Source: Phormidesmis priestleyi ULC007 (GTDB lineage Bacteria; Cyanobacteriota; Cyanobacteriia; Leptolyngbyales; Leptolyngbyaceae). From it: 64,000 bases of DNA. Of the stretch, positions 36,068 to 45,689 are shown piece by piece. The first letter of the stretch is position 1. Every line of letters starts with the position of its first letter. A program made the position numbers and the translations under genes. The notes below the pieces were generated by a model that was not told where the DNA came from, ran no database searches, and saw nothing but the letters and a program-made list of their open reading frames with translations. The stretch is from positions 1-64,000 of the forward strand of contig NZ_MPPI01000022.1 in NCBI RefSeq assembly GCF_001895925.1. The letters run 5' to 3'.

Positions 36068-37009
36068 TCACTGAAAACCTGCATATCGCCAGGGTGTTGG
36101 GTCAACCGACAGCCCTTGTACATATAAGCCCCAATGCAAGTGAGGCCCAGTTGCCGCCCCCGTGCCACCTAGCGCACCGATCGTTTGCCCTGCCTTGACG
36201 ACATCGCCCTCTTTAACATTGATGCGGCTGAGATGCAGAAAAATGCTCGATACTCCCTGCCCGTGATCAATGCCAATGCAGTTCCCGTGAATCTTAAAGC
36301 CCTCTGATTCACGACCCACTAAGGCAACCCGTCCAGCCGCCGGGGCGATAATGGCAGACCCATAGTTTCCGGCATAATCAACCCCTCGATGATAATAATC
36401 TTTGGCAAACTCACCGTTATAGTAGCGACGTACGCCGTAGCCCGTAGTGATCTCGCCCGCGTTTGGGCGCAGTAGCTTTCCTTGCCAAAGTTTTTGAGGG
36501 CTGACAATCTGCTTAAAAGCATCCACACGATCGAACTCTAAATCCGTGCCGTTGTCGCCTTTACCAGGAGGAAGCCAAATGCGTTGAGTGGGGAACGATC
36601 GTCGCTTTAAATTCACCGTCAGTTCTTGCACGTCTTGCCCATCGTTGATCCGAATCGGCAGTTTGCCAGGACGATCGAGCGGCGTGGTTGGCAAAAGCGC
36701 CCGAAACCGACGATTTCCCTGATCAAACGTCGAATAGGTTTTAGCCCCCATGGTCACCGTCGGGTTGCTGTTTGACTGCACCACGATCGAGAGGGTATCG
36801 CCTAATTGAGGAGCCACGGGCGCGATCGTGGCTTGCAAGGCGAGAGAGGGGTAAGCCAGCGTGATTAGAGCGATCGCGACAAAGGCTGCCAGCCCTAATT
36901 GGAGGAGCCGCGATCGCTTAACCCAGAAATCACCCATTAGCCAGGTTGCTGAAACAAAGCGATTTTGCTTTGGCAATCGTGCGCCGAAACCCGTGTGAGG
37001 AACGGTCAT
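36068..37009 (-). CDS. M23 family metallopeptidase (LysM-less endopeptidase)
   Basis: The ATG at 37009 (MTVPHTGFGARLP) is preferred, because the extension to 37114 is translated from a dispersed repeat. The 313-residue protein has an uncleaved signal anchor at about residues 38-60 (LLQLGLAAFVAIALITLAYPSLA), an IgG-like/M23 N-terminal domain, and the M23 peptidase fold with zinc ligands in YHRGVDYAG and HLHWGL plus FLHLSRINVKEGDVVKAGQTIGALGGTG. It should cut peptidoglycan cross-bridges in the periplasm, aiding growth or division. Confidence 0.85.
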   Translation of the reverse strand: MTVPHTGFGARLPKQNRFVSATWLMGDFWVKRSRLLQLGLAAFVAIALITLAYPSLALQATIAPVAPQLGDTLSIVVQSNSNPTVTMGAKTYSTFDQGNRRFRALLPTTPLDRPGKLPIRINDGQDVQELTVNLKRRSFPTQRIWLPPGKGDNGTDLEFDRVDAFKQIVSPQKLWQGKLLRPNAGEITTGYGVRRYYNGEFAKDYYHRGVDYAGNYGSAIIAPAAGRVALVGRESEGFKIHGNCIGIDHGQGVSSIFLHLSRINVKEGDVVKAGQTIGALGGTGAATGPHLHWGLYVQGLSVDPTPWRYAGFQ

Positions 37010-37050
37010 CGTGAATGGAACTCCTTTGCGATTTTGGATTTTGGATGGAC

Positions 37051-37117
37051 GGTTAGAATCGTGAATTAAATTAAATCCCGAATTTGCGTAGGGACATGGC
37101 ACTGCCGTGTCCACTGC
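37051..37117. repeat. Dispersed palindromic repeat upstream of the M23 gene
   Basis: It contains GGTTAGAATCGTGAATTAAAT and the core GTAGGGACATGGCACTGCC followed by GTGTCC. Both modules recur at 51752-51845 and 57536-57624. It lies in the 5' region of the M23 gene, outside the chosen ORF. Confidence 0.65.
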
Positions 37118-37226
37118 CTGCCGTGCCCATTTAGAGAGCCAAGTGTGAATTTCGGTTCAACAATTCTAGAGGCGTTTGATCACCAAAAAACCGAAACCTC
37201 CATAAATCCAAGATCCAAGATCTTCA

Positions 37227-38426
37227 TCAGGCTGTTTTGCCAACCACACCTTCTACTAGCCAGCTCATTGCCTCTAGTTCGCCAGCTTTCTGAGCATATT
37301 CCTTTCCAGATGGCAGCAGCACTTTGCCTGTGTTGTCTTTCAGTTCGCCTTTGTAGATCGTTAAAGAGCTATCCATAAGTTTAGCTTTTGCGGCTTCTGC
37401 GTCTTTTTTAGCAGGGTCGCCCACCGCAGGGCCGTAAGCAGACAGCTTGACAAACCCGTCTTTTAGACCTCCTCGTAGAAGATGAGGAATTCCGCCATTC
37501 ATCAAGGTTTTGCCCTCTTGAATCATTTTGGCGTAGTTGGTGTAAACGCTTGTCCAATCCCATTCAGCCCCAGTTAAATAGCCTTTGGGCGCAAGCGAAA
37601 TCTGATCTGCATGGTAGCCACCCGTATAAATGCCGCGCCGTTCTGCCGTTTCGATCACGACTTTGGGGCTGTCTACGTGGCAGGTGATCACATCAATGCC
37701 TTGATCGACCATGCTGTTAGTGGCTTCGGCTTCTTTAACTGGAACTGACCAATCGCCCGTAAAAACCACTTGCGTCGTGATCGCGGGTTTGACGCTGCGT
37801 GCGCCTAGCGTGAAGCTGTTGATATTTCGCAGAACTTGCGGAATCGGTTTCGCCGCCACAAACCCTAGTTTGCCTGTCTTGCTCGTATGGGCGGCAACAA
37901 TTCCCGAAATGTATTGCATCTCGTCGATGTAGCCATAATAGCTGCCAACGTTTTTGGGGTGTTTGCCTTCAACATACATGCCGCCGCAGTGGAAGAACTG
38001 CACCTCTGGGTATTCAGCCGCTAGTTTGAGTATATGGGGATCGAAATAACCAAACGAGGTGGGAAATAAGACATTTGCTTTGTCTTGCTCGATCATGTTC
38101 CGCATGACTTCCTGCACCTCAGTGGTTTCAGGAACGCTCGCCTGGTCGATCGTTTTGACTCCTGCCACTTTTGCGAGTCCTTCCTTTCCTTGAAAGTGGG
38201 CTTGGTTATAGCCAAAATCGTCTTTGGGCCCGACATAGATGAAGCCCATCACCAACTCTTTTGCCGATATAGGAGAGGCACCTGGTGAAGCTTCACCACT
38301 GCTAGCCGTTGGTGTAGAAGGGGTGCAGCCCGTCCAAAGTCGTGAGGTTGCGCCAAATGCACCTGCCGCTAATAAACCTCGGATCACTTGACGACGAGAT
38401 AGAGATGAAAAAGGTTGATGACTCAA
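37227..38426 (-). CDS. BMP-type substrate-binding lipoprotein
   Basis: A 399-residue binding protein of the BMP/Med (PnrA-like) family. The N-terminus has a twin-arginine signal (SRRQVIRGLLAAGAFG) and a lipobox ending in Cys34 (LWTGC), so it is a Tat-exported lipoprotein. MGFIYVGPKDDFGYNQAH, FHCGG and GDWSVPVKEAEATNSMVDQGIDVI are family signatures; such proteins bind nucleosides. The C-terminus mirrors the family's closing segment. No ABC permease or ATPase lies next to it, so its partner is elsewhere. Confidence 0.85.
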   Translation of the reverse strand: MSHQPFSSLSRRQVIRGLLAAGAFGATSRLWTGCTPSTPTASSGEASPGASPISAKELVMGFIYVGPKDDFGYNQAHFQGKEGLAKVAGVKTIDQASVPETTEVQEVMRNMIEQDKANVLFPTSFGYFDPHILKLAAEYPEVQFFHCGGMYVEGKHPKNVGSYYGYIDEMQYISGIVAAHTSKTGKLGFVAAKPIPQVLRNINSFTLGARSVKPAITTQVVFTGDWSVPVKEAEATNSMVDQGIDVITCHVDSPKVVIETAERRGIYTGGYHADQISLAPKGYLTGAEWDWTSVYTNYAKMIQEGKTLMNGGIPHLLRGGLKDGFVKLSAYGPAVGDPAKKDAEAAKAKLMDSSLTIYKGELKDNTGKVLLPSGKEYAQKAGELEAMSWLVEGVVGKTA

Positions 38427-38652
38427 AGTTTCCTCCTAGTGGTTCTTAAACGGACAATTTATGGCTCAAAAGTCTCTGATTACAAAAAACGATTGAAGCA
38501 TCCCTCTTTAGGGTGATTTTGTATCGTGGATCACGATTAGAGATAGTGCTTTATAGGTAATTGCTCTCTCGATATAAAAAATGTCAGCAATAGACGGTCG
38601 ATCGCCCCATTCACCCCCTAGACTATCCGTAGTTTCAAGTCTTAAACTCCTT

Positions 38653-39831
38653 ATGACAACTTATGACTGGATTGTGGTCGGGGCCGGGATCACAGGTGCC
38701 GCGCTTGCTTACGAGCTGGCAAAACAAGGATTTTCAACCCTGTTATTAGAACAACACCATCCCTTAACAGGAGCCACCCGCTACAGCTATGGCGGCATCG
38801 CTTATTGGTCAGGAACTACCGCTCTGACTCGTCAACTTTGCGCTGAAGGAATTGAGCGGCATCGAATTCTTTCAGCTGAGTTAGAAGCAGACACCCAGTT
38901 TCGAGAACTAGATTTGCTGCTGACCGTTGCCGCACACAGCGATCCGCAAGCTCTGGTACAGCAATATGCCAGCTTTGCGATTCCGCCTCGTTTGCTAAGT
39001 GTTAGAGAAGCTTGCGAGTTAGAACCATTGTTGAACCCAACAGCGATCGCAGGAGCGCTAACCGTTCGTCATGGCCACATTGAGGTCGAACTGACGACTC
39101 AGGCTTATAGTCAAGCCATGCAGCGAGTCGGGGGAGAACTCAAAATCGCTCAAGTGACTGGGTTTGTGAAAGAAGGTGCCAGTCGGATTACAGGAGTGAC
39201 CACGACGATCGGCCCCTTACATGCCGCTAACATTGCGATTTGCACGGGAGGAATTACCCGCCAACTGCTTCAAGAATCTGGGATTCAGGTCAAGCAATAC
39301 TTCACCCATGCCGAAATTATCGAAACACCTCCCACCGATTTGAGGTTAAGCACGTTGGTAATGCCAGCCGAAGCAGAACGATTTCAGCTCGAAGCCGACG
39401 CAACTCAACCTGAAGTCGAAGACCTTTGGAATGAACCTGGACACGAACCTGTGCCCTCGATTTTGGATGCGGGAGCCGTCCAGTTTTTAGACGGCAGAAT
39501 TCGGATCGGACAAACGAGCCGAACGCTAACTGATCCCAAAGCGACGATCGATGCCACTCAAAGCGAAGCCGATCTACGAACTAAAATCAGTGCCATTTTA
39601 CCTAAAGTCGGCAATTTGCCCGGAACTTGGCACCATTGCACCATTGCCTTTAGCCGCGATCGTCTCCCGCTCGTGGGTGCAATTCCCTCAATCGAAGGTA
39701 TTCACCTCTTTTCAGGATTTAGCAACCCCCTCGCGATCGTGCCCGCGATCGCTCGACGATTTGCCGCCAGTCTGACTGGAGAGAACGACGAAATCATCAA
39801 GCAATTGTCGCCGGGTCGATTCACTTTCTAG
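38653..39831 (+). CDS. FAD-dependent oxidoreductase (DAO family)
   Basis: The ATG at 38653 (MTTYDWIVVGAGITGAALAYEL) starts directly with the FAD-binding Rossmann fold GAGITG; the frame is open to 38581 without homology. The 392-residue protein is of the glycine oxidase/D-amino acid oxidase class: ATRYSYGGIAYWS near the active site, GHIEVELTTQAYSQAM and a C-terminal FAD contact DRLPLVGAIPSIEGIHLFSGF. Substrate unknown, probably an amino acid or a small amine. It converges with the porin gene and overlaps it by 4 bases. Confidence 0.8.
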   Translation: MTTYDWIVVGAGITGAALAYELAKQGFSTLLLEQHHPLTGATRYSYGGIAYWSGTTALTRQLCAEGIERHRILSAELEADTQFRELDLLLTVAAHSDPQALVQQYASFAIPPRLLSVREACELEPLLNPTAIAGALTVRHGHIEVELTTQAYSQAMQRVGGELKIAQVTGFVKEGASRITGVTTTIGPLHAANIAICTGGITRQLLQESGIQVKQYFTHAEIIETPPTDLRLSTLVMPAEAERFQLEADATQPEVEDLWNEPGHEPVPSILDAGAVQFLDGRIRIGQTSRTLTDPKATIDATQSEADLRTKISAILPKVGNLPGTWHHCTIAFSRDRLPLVGAIPSIEGIHLFSGFSNPLAIVPAIARRFAASLTGENDEIIKQLSPGRFTF

Positions 39832-41765
39832 AAACTAAACTGAGTCCGCAAGCTACCCACAAAAACGGTAGGGTTGCTGTTAAAGTTATTGGCGTTAAAA
39901 ATCGCGTAGAACGTGGGCACCACTGCAACGTGTTGATTGAGCGGATAGAAGTAAGAGGCTTCTAGCTCATATTGCGTGCCACCATCGCCACCGCCAGAAG
40001 CAAAATAAGTGCGCCCCTTAGTGATATCCATCGGCATCAAGAAAGTGAGAGTGCCCAAAGCGCCTTTCTTGCCCAAGTCAGGAAAGCCAACGCCGACTTG
40101 GAAAGATTGAGTTCTAACTTTTTGATCGATCGGGTTGAGTCTGGCAGTTGCAAAACTATAGCGCCCAAACACACCAAGACCAGGGGTTAGCATCCAGTCA
40201 AAGTTTACGCCAAACATATCGGCGATCGCATATCTCAGCCCCCCACCCACAACTCCATTTGAGAAACCAGGGCCCGCATCCAGATAACCGTAAGGAATTG
40301 GTTCTCCGATCGCCCCTCCGACCTGCCCACCATAGGCTTGAATGCGAGAGTGATTATATTGCAGACGCAGATTAATGTTGCTGGTAGGCGAGAAGATCAG
40401 TTCTGCTGAGGCTGTGTTGGTGCCGCCAAATAGACCAAATTTTGGGTTGCTCGATGTGTTGAAGCCAAACTCCGACGGCAAGAATTCTGTGTTTTCACCT
40501 AGATAGCCTAAAGTCAGACGAAACTGTTTGCTGAGAGTGACCTCAACCACTGCCCCTGACCCACGATCGATGGAATTAGACTGAGTGCTATTAGCGGTGT
40601 CGAAACTGGCACCTGAGTTAAAGACAAAGTTAAAGCGGTTGGCATCAAAGTGACGATACCAGTTGATGCGAGGGCCGATCGTCACCTTCACCGCATCGTT
40701 GAGCGGAAAGCTGTAGAACAGATCGTGAATCACAAAGTCAGCGCGACCGTTCACCGTGCCGCCTGTTTGGTCAAGGAAGGGAACGCCCGATGCATTATAA
40801 AAGCCAGCCGACGCATATTGGTTATAGGGAGAAACGCCATTTCCAGCCGCTAACTGTGTCACCAACTGGTCTTTTCCACTAAAAGAAGTTGAGAGAGTCA
40901 GCCAGGTCAAAAAGCTCATTGTAATGTTGGGGTCTTGAGCCGTCAGCGTAGTGGGTCTCCTAGTAATCGGGGCGCGGGTTGCAAAGAACCGTCCCAAAGC
41001 ATCCCCTTCGCTGCCAGCAGGGCCTTCAAACCGCACTCCTTTTCCGGCAGTTGCGCCTGTAACGTTGATCCAAACGTTGCCAAATAGCTTGGTGGTCGTC
41101 GAAAACTGCTGCTTTTCGAGAGTGGTGGTTCGTGCTTCGAGGGCATCGACTCGACCGCGCAAGGTGGCTAATTCAGCCGCGAATTCTTCTTGCAGCTTTT
41201 GCAGCGTTACCAGATCTTCTTTTTTGACGAGATCTGCGGTTGCGGCGGCGATTAGCTCGTTGACGCGATCGAGACAGGCGTTCAACCCTGCCGCAAACTC
41301 AAAGCGAGTGAGGGCACGGTTGCCCCGATAGGTCTTGTCGGGATAGCCCACGATGCAGCCATAGCGCTCGACGAGAGATTGCAGGGCTTGAAACGCCCAG
41401 TCTGTGGGTTTAACGTCGGTCAATTGTGACACCGAAGTGACTTGTTCTAATGACGAATCAGCTTCGGCTTCGGGTTTATCAAATGCCGCCACATCTTGCA
41501 CTGCATCCAGACTGAGGCGGCTGTCCTGACTGGTGACTTGCTGGACGATCGAGCCTGCTGGCTGAGTGATCACGGAGCCTGCCGCCGTTGAAACGGTTGG
41601 AGAAAGTGCAGCAGTGGCAGGTTGCAGGGCTACGATTGGCTCTACCAATTTCTGAAGGGTCGCTGATTCTGATCGAGCAACTTGAGAATGGGTACTATAC
41701 AAAACTGTCCACACGATCGGAGACAGCAACAGGGACTTGCAGATTGTTAACTTGCTAACCATCAA
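39828..41765 (-). CDS. Iron-uptake-type outer-membrane porin with SLH domain
   Basis: A 645-residue porin. A signal peptide (about 1-30), an S-layer-homology domain at about 115-170 (LTDVKPTDWAFQALQSLVERYGCIVGYPDKTYRGNRALTRFEFAAGLNACL), a coiled-coil stretch (EDLVTLQKLQEEFAAELATLRGRVDALEARTTTLEKQ) and a C-terminal OprB-like beta-barrel of about 400 residues ending in the outer-membrane Phe (TQFSF). SLH tethers it to peptidoglycan-linked polymers. Cyanobacterial homologues are major outer-membrane proteins linked to iron and inorganic ion uptake. Confidence 0.85.
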   Translation of the reverse strand: MMVSKLTICKSLLLSPIVWTVLYSTHSQVARSESATLQKLVEPIVALQPATAALSPTVSTAAGSVITQPAGSIVQQVTSQDSRLSLDAVQDVAAFDKPEAEADSSLEQVTSVSQLTDVKPTDWAFQALQSLVERYGCIVGYPDKTYRGNRALTRFEFAAGLNACLDRVNELIAAATADLVKKEDLVTLQKLQEEFAAELATLRGRVDALEARTTTLEKQQFSTTTKLFGNVWINVTGATAGKGVRFEGPAGSEGDALGRFFATRAPITRRPTTLTAQDPNITMSFLTWLTLSTSFSGKDQLVTQLAAGNGVSPYNQYASAGFYNASGVPFLDQTGGTVNGRADFVIHDLFYSFPLNDAVKVTIGPRINWYRHFDANRFNFVFNSGASFDTANSTQSNSIDRGSGAVVEVTLSKQFRLTLGYLGENTEFLPSEFGFNTSSNPKFGLFGGTNTASAELIFSPTSNINLRLQYNHSRIQAYGGQVGGAIGEPIPYGYLDAGPGFSNGVVGGGLRYAIADMFGVNFDWMLTPGLGVFGRYSFATARLNPIDQKVRTQSFQVGVGFPDLGKKGALGTLTFLMPMDITKGRTYFASGGGDGGTQYELEASYFYPLNQHVAVVPTFYAIFNANNFNSNPTVFVGSLRTQFSF

Positions 41766-41892
41766 ACCTCACACCTATATCCAAAGACATACTGAAGTGT
41801 GAGTTTATCGGACATAGAGCGTTATTTATGTAGCAGCCAGTACAACTTGTATTCCAAGAGACATAGATCTGTAAAGCTGACGTGATGAACGG

Positions 41893-44460
41893 TCAAGCCT
41901 TTGCTTCTAAGCTTTCCAAACGGCTTTTTAGCTCCTGATTGTCTTTTTTGAGCTGATCAAATTCCTCACGCAGTTGCTTGACTGCCTGATCAGAACCCGC
42001 TTTTTTCTGCACCGTCTGAATCGACTCTTCCGCAATGCGACGCACCCGCCCATCAGGGGTTTGATCGGCGAGTGATTGCAAAATGCCGATCGCTTTAGTG
42101 GTCTCCATTTGCCCTAGCGCGACGGCAACTGACACCTGAGTCAAAAAGAAAGTCTCTCTCGACAACTCCTGCAATCGCTCTAAAATTCGCTCTAAGTTGA
42201 CGTTAGTTTGACCGCTAGAGATTGCTCCGAGCGAACGAATTGCCGTCAGACGGAGCGGTTGCGGAACGCCGATCGTCGTATATTCCAACACTAAATCTAA
42301 AGCTGCTTCAGAGGTTTTGAGGTGGCTGAGGGCAACGATCGCGCCTGACCTCACCACTTCATTCCAGCCTTGCCGCTCGTTGAGTACGCTTTTAAGAAGT
42401 TTCAAAACTTTTTCTTCTTTAGGAGCGTCGCCTAGCCCAGAGGCTGCAACTTTCCCCAAACTTCGGAGGGCTGCTGCTTCGACATAATAGCTGGCATCTC
42501 CTTTTTCAATCACGGATTCGAGCGCTTTGTAGCTCTCAGGCGTTTTGACTTGCGCTAAAGACTCTGCGGTGGCTCGACGGACTCGCGCTTCTGGGTCTTT
42601 GAGTCCCAACAGCACGGCTTCGACGGCTTGGTCGAGTTTGACGCTGGCTAGATTTCGGCTAAGCTCTGCCCGGACTCCCCAAAAACTATCTTTCTGCAAC
42701 GCTTCAGACAAGATTTTTATGGCTTCTAACCCGCCTTTTTTGGCGATCGCTTCCACGGCATAAAGGCGAGAAATTGGATCGGGATCATGCTGAAGCTGCG
42801 CCTTAAGTTCTGGCATTGAATACTCCAGCACCACAGTTTTGAGATGGTGATTTCCCACGTCAAAACTGACAAAATCTGGCTTTTGTTCGAGCGGAAAGTA
42901 GAAGCTTTGTTCGCGATCGTGAATGCGAACCGTGAAGGTTTTGACAGCATCGCCAAAGCCAAAGCCGATCGGAATCTTGAGATCAAACAATTCTTTGAGA
43001 TTGCTGTCACTAACCTGAGTTTGCGTGACCGTCACTTTGGCGAGATTGCTGTCTCCATCCCATGTGTAAGCGACTTTGTAATCAGGATGCCCGCCCCGAT
43101 AAACATACTGATCGAACAGAAACATGAGATTGCGTCCGGTAGCTTTCTCGATCGCTCTCAGCAGATCTACGGTTTCGACGGTTTTGTGAGCATTGTCAGC
43201 GAGAAAAGTGGCGATCGACTTCCAGAACAAATCGTCTCCCAACTCAGCCCGAATCATGTGATAAACACAGGCTCCTTTTTCGTAAATGTGCCGATCGTAA
43301 AGCTCGATCGCTTCTCGATAAACGTGCGTCACGAGAGGGCGACGATAGCGAGAAGCATCTTCGTCTAAATAGCTGCGGGCTTCTCCCAGCAGATAATAGG
43401 CTGCGTCGTCTGTGCCGTATTCTTGCTCAACCCACAGCACTTCTGCATAAGATGCCATGCCTTCTTTAACCCAGGCGTGTGACCAGTGCTTAATCACTAC
43501 CAAGTCGCCAAACCATTGATGAGCCAACTCGTGAGCGACTAGCGTTTCGGTGCTGCGGTTGTCGATCGCGGCTCGTTCATCGAGCAAACAGCGATCGGTC
43601 AGAAGCGTGGTTGAGGTGTTTTCCATGCCGCCGAAGATAAAATCATCGACGCAGACCTGGGCATATTTGGGATATGGATAGGAATAGCCGTATTTCTGAC
43701 TAAAAAACTCAATCATTTGGGGCGTTTTGCCCATGCTGAGACGGGCCTGCGCTTCGCGCCCTTTTGCAACGTAGTAAGTGACAGGCTTACCTTGCCACTC
43801 GTCCTTCAATTCGGCAAAGTCTCCAACTGCCAGCGTCATCAAATAAGTGGGGTGAACTTGCTTTTGCAACCAGTGATAAGTTTTGCTATCGTTTTGAGTC
43901 GTGGTGCCGATCAGTTCACCGTTTGAAATCGCCATCAGTTGTTTAGGCACATTCACCCGAATCTCAGAGGTGGCAAGCTGCCCCGGATAGTCAAAGCAGG
44001 GAAACCAGAAGCGAGAATCTTCGTCTTCGCCTTGAGTCCAAACTTGCGTCGGTTTATCGGGATAGTGCTGATCAGGAGCGACGAAATAGAGTCCTCGTTG
44101 GGGCTTTTCGACGTGGTAAGCGATCGCCAGTTCAATCACTTCTCCTATTTTTGTTGGTTGCTTGAGGCGAATATGTAGCTGTTCGCCATCATATTCAAAA
44201 GGCTGCTCAACTTCTGCAACTTTGACCGACTGAATGTTAAGGCTAACTGCATCTAGCGTCAGACGATCGATGCCATCACGAATCGGGTTTAGCCGCGTTA
44301 GACATACACCTCGATAGCTTTGATTAGGAATGTCAAGCACCAGATCTAGAAAAATATGCTCAACTTGACCCGGACGATCGGGCGTGTAATGCGGTCGTGC
44401 TCCGGGTAATTCAAACGATTTGTGACCGTTGTTATCAGCGTCAAGATGAGAATGCAGCAT
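41893..44460 (-). CDS. M1 family metallopeptidase with HEAT repeats
   Basis: An 855-residue aminopeptidase. GGMEN at 277-281 and HELAH at 310-314 with Glu333 (KEGMASYAE) form the M1 zinc site. After the catalytic part, a region of HEAT-like repeats from about 560 (DPISRLYAVEAIAKKGG, DPEARVRRATAESLAQV) makes a concave surface, and the last 40 residues form a coiled coil (LREEFDQLKKDNQELKSRLESLEAK). It trims peptides from their N-terminus, probably in the cytoplasm since no signal peptide is seen. It stands downstream of argF on the same strand. Confidence 0.9.
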   Translation of the reverse strand: MLHSHLDADNNGHKSFELPGARPHYTPDRPGQVEHIFLDLVLDIPNQSYRGVCLTRLNPIRDGIDRLTLDAVSLNIQSVKVAEVEQPFEYDGEQLHIRLKQPTKIGEVIELAIAYHVEKPQRGLYFVAPDQHYPDKPTQVWTQGEDEDSRFWFPCFDYPGQLATSEIRVNVPKQLMAISNGELIGTTTQNDSKTYHWLQKQVHPTYLMTLAVGDFAELKDEWQGKPVTYYVAKGREAQARLSMGKTPQMIEFFSQKYGYSYPYPKYAQVCVDDFIFGGMENTSTTLLTDRCLLDERAAIDNRSTETLVAHELAHQWFGDLVVIKHWSHAWVKEGMASYAEVLWVEQEYGTDDAAYYLLGEARSYLDEDASRYRRPLVTHVYREAIELYDRHIYEKGACVYHMIRAELGDDLFWKSIATFLADNAHKTVETVDLLRAIEKATGRNLMFLFDQYVYRGGHPDYKVAYTWDGDSNLAKVTVTQTQVSDSNLKELFDLKIPIGFGFGDAVKTFTVRIHDREQSFYFPLEQKPDFVSFDVGNHHLKTVVLEYSMPELKAQLQHDPDPISRLYAVEAIAKKGGLEAIKILSEALQKDSFWGVRAELSRNLASVKLDQAVEAVLLGLKDPEARVRRATAESLAQVKTPESYKALESVIEKGDASYYVEAAALRSLGKVAASGLGDAPKEEKVLKLLKSVLNERQGWNEVVRSGAIVALSHLKTSEAALDLVLEYTTIGVPQPLRLTAIRSLGAISSGQTNVNLERILERLQELSRETFFLTQVSVAVALGQMETTKAIGILQSLADQTPDGRVRRIAEESIQTVQKKAGSDQAVKQLREEFDQLKKDNQELKSRLESLEAKA

Positions 44461-44507
44461 GGCTTGTCGTGGCTTTATGAAAACACTTTTTGAGAAAAAA
44501 CTTTGAG

Positions 44508-45440
44508 CTAAACCAACCCCAACAGACTTGCTATCAGCGCTTTTTGAGCGTGCATCCGGTTTTCTGCCTGATCCCAGATTTTAGATTGAGCGCCTTCCAT
44601 TACGCCATCGGTAATCTCTTCACCTCGATGCGCCGGGAGGCAATGCAGCACGATCGCGTCTTTGTCTGCATAAGTCATCAACTGCTCATTCACCTGATAA
44701 GGCTGAAAGATCGGAATTCGAGAATCGGCGAGGTCTTCTTGCCCCATGCTTGCCCACACATCGGTGTAGAGCACCTGGGCACCTTTGGCAGCCGCGATCG
44801 GGTCAGGGGTCAAAATCACTTCAGACTGTCCGGCGGCGATCGTTTTGGCTTGCTGCACGATCGCGTCGTTGGGCTGATAGTTTGACGGCGAGGCAATGCG
44901 AATATTCATCCCTACCAGCGCACATCCCAACAGCAAAGAATGAGCAATGTTATTGCCATCTCCTAGATAGGTCAGCGTTAAGCCTGAAAGTGTGCCAAAA
45001 GTTTCTTGAACGGTCTGTAAATCTGCCAGAATTTGGCAAGGATGCTCTAAATCGGTCAGGGCGTTGACGATCGGAATTTTTGCATATTCGGCAAAGGTTT
45101 CGATGTCTTGCTGCTCAAAGGTGCGAATCGCCAAAATATCGACGTAGCGATCGAGCACCCGCGCCGTGTCGGTAATCGGTTCACCCCGACCCACTTGGGT
45201 TGAACTAACTGCCAAGTCAATCACCTGCCCACCCAGTTGAGCCATTGCTACCGTAAAGCTGACGCGAGTGCGGGTAGACGCTTTATAAAACAGCAATCCC
45301 AGCACTGGAATATAACCGTTAGTGGCGATCGGGGTCACATTTCCAGCCTTCATCCGAGCCGCTAAGTCAAGCAGCGCTGTGATTTCCTCTGCGCTGAGGT
45401 CTGCCAAACTCAATAAATCCCGTCCTTTTAGTCCACCCAT
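44508..45440 (-). CDS. argF: Ornithine carbamoyltransferase
   Basis: A 310-residue enzyme converting ornithine and carbamoyl phosphate to citrulline in arginine synthesis. The carbamoyl phosphate loop STRTRVSF (near 55), DLEHPCQILADLQT (near 127) and the ornithine loop with HCLPAHRGEEI near 265-275 are all conserved. It is upstream of the M1 aminopeptidase gene and 47 bases away, so both may be on one transcript. Confidence 0.95.
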   Translation of the reverse strand: MGGLKGRDLLSLADLSAEEITALLDLAARMKAGNVTPIATNGYIPVLGLLFYKASTRTRVSFTVAMAQLGGQVIDLAVSSTQVGRGEPITDTARVLDRYVDILAIRTFEQQDIETFAEYAKIPIVNALTDLEHPCQILADLQTVQETFGTLSGLTLTYLGDGNNIAHSLLLGCALVGMNIRIASPSNYQPNDAIVQQAKTIAAGQSEVILTPDPIAAAKGAQVLYTDVWASMGQEDLADSRIPIFQPYQVNEQLMTYADKDAIVLHCLPAHRGEEITDGVMEGAQSKIWDQAENRMHAQKALIASLLGLV

Positions 45441-45540
45441 GCTGATCCTCGGAACAACTTGAAAGCAAAATTTTCTGTGCCTGAGCAGTCAAGAAGCGGC
45501 TCGATCTGCGATCGCACAGGCGAATATCATAAGACCCTAC

Positions 45541-45675
45541 CAAATCTAAAAGCGTTATGCCAGTTTGATTCGCGAACGTGACAGATCCGCATGAGGGCAC
45601 GGCAGTGCCATGCCCGTACAAAAAGAGCGCGGAGTGAGGTAGGGGCACGACATGTCGTGCCCTCTCGCGATCGTT
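45541..45675. repeat. Dispersed palindromic repeat with two cores
   Basis: GTGACAGATCCGCATGAGG leads into the core GGCACGGCAGTGCCATGCC (45596-45614), and a second palindrome GGGGCACGACATG-TCGTGCCC follows at 45641-45662. It fills most of the gap between argF and the Deg protease gene. Close relatives occur at 23583, 36029, 37051, 51752 and 57536. Confidence 0.75.
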
Positions 45676-45689
45676 CTAGCCAAAACCCT

